A stretch of 64,000 nt of DNA from Athalassotoga saccharophila (GTDB lineage: Bacteria > Thermotogota > Thermotogae > Mesoaciditogales > Mesoaciditogaceae): positions 1,512,708-1,576,707 of the forward strand of contig NZ_AP019551.1 of NCBI RefSeq assembly GCF_009936215.1. The letters run 5' to 3'. Shown piece by piece: positions 33,690 to 40,363 of the stretch (its first letter is position 1; the number at the start of each line of letters is the position of its first letter). The notes under the pieces were generated by a model that searched no databases, was not told the origin of the DNA, and was given only the letters and a program-made list of their open reading frames with translations. The position numbers and the translations under genes were made by a program.

Positions 33690-35210
33690 CAACTCATTCC
33701 TCAAAGGTAGGATAGAAACATAGATTTGAGGGTCTTAATTCTAATTATGTATCACATGTTTTCATTCCTCAAAGGTAGGATAGAAACGGAGATAATATGA
33801 AGTATAAACAAATTGATTGGTGGTTTTCATTCCTCAAAGGTAGGATAGAAACTTTGATGGAGAAATATATGAAATGGTGATTGGACTGTAGTTTTCATTC
33901 CTCAAAGGTAGGATATAAACTATGGCATGGTACAACATAGTGGTAGTAAAACCTACCACGTTTTCATTCCTCAAAGGTAGGATATAAACTGGATGCCTCC
34001 ATATATTGCCAGGTGAGTAATCGCTAGTTTTCATTCCTCAAAGGTAGGATATAAACAAAGAAGGTAGCATTAAGAAAATTAATGTTTTCATTCCTGTTTT
34101 CATTCCTCAAAGGTAGGATATAAACCAAAGATCCAAAGCCAGTATGGGATGATGAGATAGGTTTTCATTCCTCAAAGGTAGGATATAAACAACAGGAATG
34201 AACCCATGTTTGAGCATAAAGATTTCGAGTTTTCATTCCTCAAAGGTAGGATATAAACAAAGAAGGTAGCATTAAGAAAATTAATGTTTTCATTCCTGTT
34301 TTCATTCCTCAAAGGTAGGATATAAACCAAAGATCCAAAGCCAGTATGGGATGATGAGATAGGTTTTCATTCCTCAAAGGTAGGATATAAACTGAAATAG
34401 AGCATGCAGCATTAAAAGAATTTCTGAAAGTTTTCATTCCTCAAAGGTAGGATATAAACAGAGAAGTCGTTAAGAAATTAGCAGGTGTCACTATGTTTTC
34501 ATTCCTCAAAGGTAGGATATAAACTGGCCCTTTATGGGGCCTTTTATTTTTTCAAAAAGCCCGGTTTTCATTCCTCAAAGGTAGGATATAAACATATCTT
34601 GCCTATGATATGACAAATCATTTCTTTGTAGCATTTGTTTTCATTCCTCAAAGGTAGGATATAAACGACGATAGTCGCGATAAATGGACTGAATATTGCA
34701 GTCGGTTTTCATTCCTCAAAGGTAGGATATAAACGGTGAAGGAGCTTGGGGCAATACAGGAGAAAACAGGTTTTCATTCCTCAAAGGTAGGATATAAACA
34801 AGAACTTAAGCCAAGCATTCCATTCTTCGTCTGTGTTTTCATTCCTCAAAGGTAGGATATAAACTGACAAAGTATCATTTGGGCTCGATTTAGTGTTAGA
34901 GTTTTCATTCCTCAAAGGTAGGATATAAACACCGAAAATTGCCTCTAACCTTTACTGTGAGGTGCCGAGTTTTCATTCCTCAAAGGTAGGATATAAACGG
35001 TATTATATTAAACATATATTATTTCACCTCCTTTTCATGTTTTCATTCCTCAAAGGTAGGATAGAAACCATAAAAATTGAAGTACCGAGTTATTATGTCA
35101 CTTCTATTTGTTTTCATTCCTCAAAGGTAGGATAGAAACCATAAAAATTGAAGTACCGAGTTATTATGTCACTTCTATTTGTTTTCATTCCTCAAAGGTA
35201 GGATAGAAAC
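33690..35210 (-). CRISPR. CRISPR array 3 (23 repeats, 22 spacers)
   Basis: Twenty-three 30-bp repeats and 22 spacers of 35-43 bases. Repeats 1-3 (distal) and 21-23 (leader-proximal) end GGATAGAAAC; repeats 4-20 end GGATATAAAC. Two spacers (34057-34095 and 34126-34160) recur as a block at 34259-34297 and 34328-34362, and the first of them ends with an extra GTTTTCATTCCT copied from the repeat. The two leader-proximal spacers (35069-35109, 35140-35180) are identical. Transcription runs on the minus strand from the leader at the right. Confidence 0.97.
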
Positions 35211-35624
35211 TCGTTGACATAGTATAACATAAGGATTTCTAAAAGTCAATTTTGGGAAAAAGTATGTGAACTTGTATACATAAAAGTGAGATAAAAGCTT
35301 TAGTGATAATTATTTATGTAAGAAATCCGATCGTCGTCGATCTCCGGGGGTTTTTCGAGTATCGTAGGTCGACGACGATGGTAAATGAAGTATGAATGAT
35401 GTTAAGAGAAAAGGAGGCAATGGAAATGATCTGTGAATATACGCAAATCTATTCGGTTATTGGAGATAATTAATATGAGTTCTTATGTGATTGAATGTTA
35501 AGGATCGGGTGTGTAACAAAAGAGGTGGAGAAAAGAGGCTGAATTTAGAACAAAAGAATATATATTCGCAATCCAATGGTAAAATATGAGAGGTCATTCA
35601 CCTGCGTTGTAACATGCCAGATCG
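35211..35624 (-). promoter_or_regulatory. CRISPR leader 3
   Basis: Near-identical to leader 2. Minus-strand promoter TTGACT (35244-35249), 17 bases, TATACT (35221-35226). The 11-bp inverted arms are at 35330-35340 and 35369-35379. No gene seen. Confidence 0.85.
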
Positions 35625-35640
35625 CTATGATAATTCAATC

Positions 35641-35739
35641 CTAAAAGAACTTTTTCAATGACTTAAGAATTAAAATTACAACAACTACAATTATGAAAAT
35701 AATAACGTCCCCTGCTGTCAAGATTATTCCCCCTTTCAT
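35641..35739 (-). CDS. Small transmembrane peptide, 32 (or 26) residues
   Basis: Reading from ATG at 35739 gives MKGGIILTAG and then a continuous hydrophobic helix (DVIIFIIVVVVILIL) ended by KSLKKFF. An in-frame TTG at 35721, seven bases after GGGGG, would give 26 residues and is the better-placed start. One helix plus a basic end resembles small membrane toxins or effector accessory peptides. It follows darT and the 64-residue membrane protein. Confidence 0.45.
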   Translation of the reverse strand: MKGGIILTAGDVIIFIIVVVVILILKSLKKFF

Positions 35740-35766
35740 ACATTTTTGACCGATGTCGATATTTCA

Positions 35767-35961
35767 TTATTTCTTGTTGTTCCACTTGTCATCTTGTTTG
35801 CCTTGATCTGGAAGCACTAAAATTATTAGCAATCCAAGGAAACCAAGTATCAATCCAAGAAAAAAGGCGGCTCTTTCGTTTATGCCTTTGCTTTCGGCTA
35901 TGTTCATGCTTACAAGCCCCATCGCAAGGTTAAAAAAGAATAGTACAAAAATCCATATCAT
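35767..35961 (-). CDS. Small two-helix membrane protein
   Basis: A 64-residue protein with two hydrophobic helices (about 1-20 and 29-49, FFLGLILGFLGLLIILVLP) joined by SKGINERAA, and a charged tail. The start overlaps the darT stop (ATGA), so it is translated with darT. No family recognised with certainty; the topology resembles short phospholipase-D nuclease-N-like or holin-like membrane proteins. Confidence 0.55.
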   Translation of the reverse strand: MIWIFVLFFFNLAMGLVSMNIAESKGINERAAFFLGLILGFLGLLIILVLPDQGKQDDKWNNKK

Positions 35962-36590
35962 ACTACCATCCCCCTAAAAAAGAATTCTTCACTTTCATCT
36001 ACATAGATTTTTTCTGGATTTAAGCCGGTTAAATTTATGATTCGTGTTTTTTGATCGTAATTTTCTACGATGATTCTTTTTATCCATTTTGGCTCTATTA
36101 TATTTCTTACGAGTATTTCAGACTGCATGACTCCTTTAATTTCATCGTCTGTTGAGTCATGCCAACTTCTCGCAAAAACTTTATCCATATCGAGAAATTC
36201 TTTTATTCTAACATTGCTCAGCATTTCTATACCCGCATTATTTTTGGCAGCGTTGAGATTTGATATGAAAACATCTTCAGGCCTTTTTTCCATTACGAAA
36301 TCAGTATCAAATTCAATTATAACGACCTTTTTACCTTCTTTAAGAATTCTGTAAAGCATTGCATTTCTTGGATTAAGATATGTACTTGCATAATCATGAA
36401 GCCTTTTGCTTTCCCTTCTTTGTTGTATTCCTTGATCGGAGATATCATTGAATCTTATTTTCGCTTTGTTCATCAAATTTCTCGAAAGAAGGCCATGTTT
36501 AACTATCAAAGAAACGTTGTTTTCGTCGGTCATGTGATAGACACTTTCAATTCCTTCAACTTTTAAAAGGTTGTATTTTTGAATCACCAA
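35958..36590 (-). CDS. darT: DarT-like DNA ADP-ribosyltransferase toxin
   Basis: A protein of about 210 residues of the DarT (DUF4433) family, which ADP-ribosylates thymidine in single-stranded DNA and can stop phage replication. The NAD-binding start is VYHMTDENNVSLIVKHGLLS (about 17-36); RFNDISDQGIQQRRESKRLH (about 46-65) and YLNPRNAMLY (about 71-80) follow; the catalytic Glu is in MQSEILVRN (about 157). The first in-frame codon lies upstream of the ribosome-binding site GGAGG, so the TTG at 36590 is preferred. It has its own AGTGTGATTA element and lies next to darG, which encodes the matching antitoxin. Confidence 0.85.
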   Translation of the reverse strand: MVIQKYNLLKVEGIESVYHMTDENNVSLIVKHGLLSRNLMNKAKIRFNDISDQGIQQRRESKRLHDYASTYLNPRNAMLYRILKEGKKVVIIEFDTDFVMEKRPEDVFISNLNAAKNNAGIEMLSNVRIKEFLDMDKVFARSWHDSTDDEIKGVMQSEILVRNIIEPKWIKRIIVENYDQKTRIINLTGLNPEKIYVDESEEFFFRGMVV

Positions 36591-36619
36591 TTGTAGGTCA
36601 CCTCCTTTGGAATTATCTT

Positions 36620-36641
36620 TCAAATTCTTTAATCACACTTT
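36620..36641 (-). promoter_or_regulatory. AGTGTGATTA element, copy 3 (darT)
   Basis: Minus-strand AGTGTGATTA (36630-36639) followed by AAGAATTTGAAAG, between the darG terminator and darT. The 24-base context is identical to copy 1. Confidence 0.6.
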
Positions 36642-36656
36642 GAATGGAAAACAAAA

Positions 36657-36680
36657 AGCGATTCCCATAAGGGAATCGCT
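36657..36680 (-). terminator. Terminator after darG
   Basis: AGCGATTCCC and GGGAATCGCT form a perfect 10-bp stem with an ATAA-size loop, followed on the minus strand by TTTTTG. It separates darG from darT. Confidence 0.85.
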
Positions 36681-36696
36681 AATATGGATTTTGAAC

Positions 36697-37368
36697 TTAT
36701 TTCGATGCTATGTCTATGAGCATTTTATAATTTTTGTCTCCTATGCCTCTTATGTTTAGAATGTCTCTGAAGCGTTTTATTTTGTTTTGATTTTCTTTTA
36801 CAAGTTTAATAACTTTTATGATTTCTTTGGGACAATCGTAATCAAAAAAAGGAGAATTTTCAGAGGAACATCTGCTGACAAGGTCGGAAATTTTTTCAAG
36901 GGCTTTTTGTTCCTTTGGTCCAATCTCGGCATCTATTGCTATTATGATTTCGCATTCTAAATCATGCAATTTCAAAATCTCTTTTTCGACATGTTCCCAA
37001 TCAAGATGACCGAGGGAAGCACCAATCTTCGGAATGGCAACAGACTTCAATTTACGACTTAAAATTTCATGTCTTAGATTTTCTATCCCTTTCGAGATCC
37101 ATTCAATTTTGGACGGAAGTTTATAATCGTCTTTTGTTGCCATATTCCCTATGACGATATTTTTCCCTTCCCACACCCAGAGATCACCGGACTTTATCTC
37201 ATTTTTTTCGCATTTTTTGATGTATTCTTTTTCCATTTCGGGAAAGCGAATGGCAAATTCCTTTGCGAGGCCTTTACCCATGTATCCTTTTGTGTTTATC
37301 GTGTTGACGACCATGTCTTTTTCTTCAATGAATTCAAATACAGAGTATGGAGATAAGATGATGCTCAT
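36697..37368 (-). CDS. darG: DarG-like macrodomain antitoxin
   Basis: A 223-residue protein. The N-terminal macrodomain (about 1-150) removes ADP-ribose from DNA: VVNTINTKGYMGKGLAKEFA (about 19-38) is the ADP-ribose-binding loop of the DarG type, and VAIPKIGASLGHLDWEHVE (about 108-126) the second loop. The C-terminal part is helical with a final helix-hairpin-helix-like RDILNIRGIGDKNYKMLI. The ATG overlaps the cas6 stop (ATGA), so the antitoxin is translated with cas6 while the toxin has its own unit; this is unlike the usual darT-darG order. Confidence 0.85.
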   Translation of the reverse strand: MSIILSPYSVFEFIEEKDMVVNTINTKGYMGKGLAKEFAIRFPEMEKEYIKKCEKNEIKSGDLWVWEGKNIVIGNMATKDDYKLPSKIEWISKGIENLRHEILSRKLKSVAIPKIGASLGHLDWEHVEKEILKLHDLECEIIIAIDAEIGPKEQKALEKISDLVSRCSSENSPFFDYDCPKEIIKVIKLVKENQNKIKRFRDILNIRGIGDKNYKMLIDIASK

Positions 37369-38111
37369 TTTTGTTCCTCTGTCTCTATGAATCCAAATCC
37401 CTGAGAATTTCTCGATCCTATTCCGCTTCTGTACGCAAATTTTATCATCTCGATGTCTCCTTTCATTTTGTAAAGGCCGGTCCACCCTTTTATTACAAAT
37501 GGTCTTTCTTTGTCTTTTTCATAAAGCAAGACTTTGAAATCATTTTCTTGAATTTTAAATGGCTCTATCGATACCTCGCAGTTTTTCTCGTAAAGGGCAG
37601 AGTATTTTCTTTTTATATTTTCTATAAGGTATAAACTAAATTCTTCTTCATTCGGATTAAGATAAACCGTCTTTTTTTTGCCTTCATTTTCAAGCGTTTT
37701 GTGAACTGTGACGGGAGAAAGTGCTCTAAAATACATTTCTTCTTCAAATTCAGGCTCTTTAACCGGCATTATGGACTTTATCTTTATGGGTTGATTTCCT
37801 ATTTTGTACTCCGATCTTTTTAGGACTTTCTCTGCCACTGCCATGCAAAAATCTTCTACTGGACTTGAAAAATAAAGCCTGACGGGACTTTTGAATTCGT
37901 GCTTTCCGTCGTAAAATTTATGATTTCCCATTAAAGGTGAATAAACGAAAAGATGGTAACTTTTACTGTCAGAGTTGTAAACTTTGCCGTGAAGGTCTCC
38001 TTCTCTTCCGAGTTCGTACACAAATGATTGAAGTAGATAAGCAAAATTCTTTGGAAGTAAGATCTTATCTCCATTCAACGCTTCAAACTCCAAAGATATT
38101 CTCGAAATCAT
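37365..38111 (-). CDS. cas6: Cas6 crRNA-processing endoribonuclease
   Basis: A 248-residue RAMP ribonuclease that cuts pre-crRNA at the repeat. The C-terminal glycine-rich loop GIGSRNSQGFGFIE (about 229-242) is the Cas6 signature, with FSSPVEDFCMAVAEKVL (about 80-96) and RALSPVTVH (about 128) typical of the family. Its catalytic His is probably within the first 50 residues (LLQSFVYELG... region has HGK and YHLF) but cannot be fixed by eye. It is the only Cas6 in the window, so it should serve all three arrays and both effector types. A stable hairpin and an AGTGTGATTA element precede it. Confidence 0.9.
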   Translation of the reverse strand: MISRISLEFEALNGDKILLPKNFAYLLQSFVYELGREGDLHGKVYNSDSKSYHLFVYSPLMGNHKFYDGKHEFKSPVRLYFSSPVEDFCMAVAEKVLKRSEYKIGNQPIKIKSIMPVKEPEFEEEMYFRALSPVTVHKTLENEGKKKTVYLNPNEEEFSLYLIENIKRKYSALYEKNCEVSIEPFKIQENDFKVLLYEKDKERPFVIKGWTGLYKMKGDIEMIKFAYRSGIGSRNSQGFGFIETEEQK

Positions 38112-38125
38112 CTCACACCTCCCAA

Positions 38126-38152
38126 AATATGGGCGGTCGTACCGCCCATATT
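38126..38152 (-). promoter_or_regulatory. 12-bp perfect hairpin in the cas6 5-prime region
   Basis: AATATGGGCGGT and ACCGCCCATATT pair perfectly around a three-base loop, between the AGTGTGATTA element and the GGGAGG ribosome-binding site of cas6. It could be a terminator for cmr6A with a short T-run, a translational control element, or an RNA site bound by Cas6 itself. Confidence 0.55.
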
Positions 38153-38167
38153 AATTAATCACACTTT
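38150..38167 (-). promoter_or_regulatory. AGTGTGATTA element, copy 4 (cas6)
   Basis: Minus-strand AGTGTGATTA (38156-38165) includes the stop codon of cmr6A (GTG TGA). The second half, AATTTGAA in other copies, is replaced by AATATGGG where the hairpin begins. Confidence 0.55.
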
Positions 38168-38932
38168 TACCATTCTTCCATAACCTACGGATGTTTTTCC
38201 ACCAACTCCTACTTCTTTAAATGCTTTCTCAATTAAACTTTGAACTTCCGAGACGATCTTTTCATCCCTTCCAAGGATGGTAAATTCAAAAACTTTCCCT
38301 TCGGATATTCTCAAAAAGTAAACTGGGTTTGGACTAAACCAGTCGTTTGGCGCTTTGCCTTTTGAATAATAATCCTGAAAATGATTGTTTATTATATCGA
38401 CTTTGTAAGATCCGTTTCCACTTATCATGTAAGCGTTGAGAAAATCAACCTCTCCGGATTTTGGATTATCATCATCGTCGCTTCCAAAATATCTGTTTAT
38501 CTTTGACTTTTCTTCATCTGTGCCGTAAAGGGTTACATAACTTCTTATAACTCCCTTAATGCTCGACGACGGTATAATTGGAATGCCAAGATTTCTTTCA
38601 AGAGTTATTCCATTTTCTATTGCCGAATCGCGTCCCATACCGATACAAAGGCCGCTTACCGATTTGAGCATGAATGTTCTGACTGCGTATCCCTGATTTT
38701 TCAGACCATTTGCCACACTTTCCATCCTATTTTTGTATGCGGTGTAAATGTCGACATTTCCGAATTTGTAATTTGAAAAAAGGGATTCGGCTATCTCCTT
38801 AAGGTGCTTCAATTTATTTGCAGAATCGGAATTGTATTCTTTCGCGCTAAGACATTTGTCAAACAAAAATGATGGATTGAAAGTTTTTTGAATCCTTATG
38901 TTCCCGGGTAATTTATATTCCATCTCAATCAC
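38159..38932 (-). CDS. cmr6: Cmr6 (module A)
   Basis: A 257-residue RAMP subunit of the type III-B complex. IPIIPSSSIKGVIRSYVTLYG (two blocks, about 115-135) carries the Cmr6 PxSSxKG motif, GEVDFLNAYMIS follows, and the protein ends with the glycine-rich GVGGKTSVGYGRM loop typical of Cmr6. It is last in the module-A gene order 1-2-3-4-5-6 and overlaps cmr5 by eight bases. Confidence 0.92.
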   Translation of the reverse strand: MIEMEYKLPGNIRIQKTFNPSFLFDKCLSAKEYNSDSANKLKHLKEIAESLFSNYKFGNVDIYTAYKNRMESVANGLKNQGYAVRTFMLKSVSGLCIGMGRDSAIENGITLERNLGIPIIPSSSIKGVIRSYVTLYGTDEEKSKINRYFGSDDDDNPKSGEVDFLNAYMISGNGSYKVDIINNHFQDYYSKGKAPNDWFSPNPVYFLRISEGKVFEFTILGRDEKIVSEVQSLIEKAFKEVGVGGKTSVGYGRMVKV

Positions 38933-39275
38933 CTACAATGTCAACATAGCGTCTGAGCCATTTTAGCGTGATCATCAAACGTCTTTGAAAGTTGATGTAA
39001 TCGGTCAAATTCATGCTTAGAAGTTTTTCTGAAAGAGAATTTCCATTAGGGTTGTATTTTAAATACTTCAATTCATCTTCTATGTTTTTGATCAATTCGA
39101 GATGATGTTTTTCTGCCTTAGACTCACAAAAACTGACAGCCTGAGCAAGACCGTTCGACATTACCATAGATCCGAATGATTTGCAAAGATTTTTGTATTT
39201 ATCTCCACAACTTTGAATACCCCTTTGAGCATACCCGAGAGACCTTTTTGCTGTTTCCAATTCGTAATCTGTCAT
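38925..39275 (-). CDS. cmr5: Cmr5 (module A)
   Basis: A 116-residue all-helical small subunit. The segment CKSFGSMVMSNGLAQAVSF (about 30-48) matches the Cmr5 family block around a conserved N-G-L, and LMITLKWLRRYVD (about 100-112) is the usual terminal helix. It overlaps cmr4 (ATGA) and cmr6. Confidence 0.88.
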   Translation of the reverse strand: MTDYELETAKRSLGYAQRGIQSCGDKYKNLCKSFGSMVMSNGLAQAVSFCESKAEKHHLELIKNIEDELKYLKYNPNGNSLSEKLLSMNLTDYINFQRRLMITLKWLRRYVDIVGD

Positions 39276-40126
39276 TTCAATCGCCTCGCTGTAAAGATTC
39301 CCTTTCCTATAGTTTTGTTTCCGCCGACCGAAAATCTTTTGCCATCGAAGTTATCAATAAAATTTTTGCATTTATCATTTTCTTCGTAAGAGACCGTGAA
39401 ATACATTACCGTGTCTTCTGGAAGATCTTCCTCATACCAAAGTGCTCCATTTTCGACAACCCCGGTCTTAGGATCTATTCTTATGCGTGGGTTTACCTCG
39501 GTGAGATTTTTGACAAAGAAGGTAAAGAGATCATCTTTCACAAGTACAAGCGCATTTTGAATGTGATATCTAAGATAGTCGTAAACCTGATCCTGAGGTA
39601 TGGCATTTTTTGCAAGATATTCCGCAAAGAGTTTAACGTAGTCATCTTTTGTCGACTTTAAGGAAAATTCTTCGACAAACACCTCTCCATTTTCAACACA
39701 ACTCTCACTTGAGACAAGTGCATCCATCTTAAAATCCGAATTAAAAGGCAAAACTGCTTTTGCATTTGCCATAGAGACAGCCTGATTGTATTTGCTTATC
39801 ACCATAGGGCAGGTTATCCATACAAATGGTACCTTCACGCTTCTTACAGGAAAGACAAGGATTTTTGCGTCGCTAAAGGCCAAATGTCCAGCCTCTGCAT
39901 CTTCGGGCTTTGAAACGTCTTCGGGACCAAAGAGGAAATTTTGATCTTTGACGTTGTTCTTTCTTGAATAATCGCGAATGGATCCTTTAAGAGACGATGA
40001 CCAGATCACAGGATAATCCGTGTGTCTTTCTCTTTGAATTGGTAAATCTACTATGCCTATATCACTGCCACTTCCGGCATGCACAGGCGTTTCGGCGTAA
40101 ATGTGGAAAAGTTCAAATTTATTCAT
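39272..40126 (-). CDS. cmr4: Cmr4 (module A), target-RNA-cleaving backbone subunit
   Basis: A 284-residue RAMP subunit that forms the filament and cuts target RNA every six bases. AETPVHAGSGSDIGIVDLPI (about 10-29) contains the family motif and the catalytic Asp (IVDLPIQRERH). SSLKGSIRDYSR (about 43-54) is the RAMP SxKG element, and GGNKTIGKGIF near the end is the glycine-rich loop. The active-site Asp is present, so this subunit should be functional, although its module lost an intact cmr3. Confidence 0.92.
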   Translation of the reverse strand: MNKFELFHIYAETPVHAGSGSDIGIVDLPIQRERHTDYPVIWSSSLKGSIRDYSRKNNVKDQNFLFGPEDVSKPEDAEAGHLAFSDAKILVFPVRSVKVPFVWITCPMVISKYNQAVSMANAKAVLPFNSDFKMDALVSSESCVENGEVFVEEFSLKSTKDDYVKLFAEYLAKNAIPQDQVYDYLRYHIQNALVLVKDDLFTFFVKNLTEVNPRIRIDPKTGVVENGALWYEEDLPEDTVMYFTVSYEENDKCKNFIDNFDGKRFSVGGNKTIGKGIFTARRLK

Positions 40127-40363
40127 AATCCCATCCTCCTATCAATGATCTTCCAAATCCATACTCTTCCATTTCATCCGTGAATGTTATAAAACCATCT
40201 GATTTTATTTCCCTTTCGCTTTCTACAAAGTAAACGCTTCCGGCCGGAACCGCAAGTTTTGACGCACGCGTTTTATTTTTTGCGATATCGAAAGTCGAAA
40301 CTGTTATGCTCTTTGCATTTGCAATCGAGACAAGTTTGCATTTCACACCGTTTATGAATATAT
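40119..40363 (-). pseudogene. cmr3: cmr3 (module A), 3-prime fragment
   Basis: Encodes the last part of Cmr3: NGVKCKLVSIANAKSITVST, then FDIAKNKTRA, VPAGSVYFVE and GFGRSLIGGWD. The fragment aligns with the same region of the intact module-B Cmr3 (YDIAKNKPKMM, VPAGSVYYFE). The gene was cut by the insertion sequence at 40364; joining the flanks with one copy of ATATAT restores a continuous frame (GENIFINGVKCK). A GTG at 40346 could still start a 75-residue product. Confidence 0.9.
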
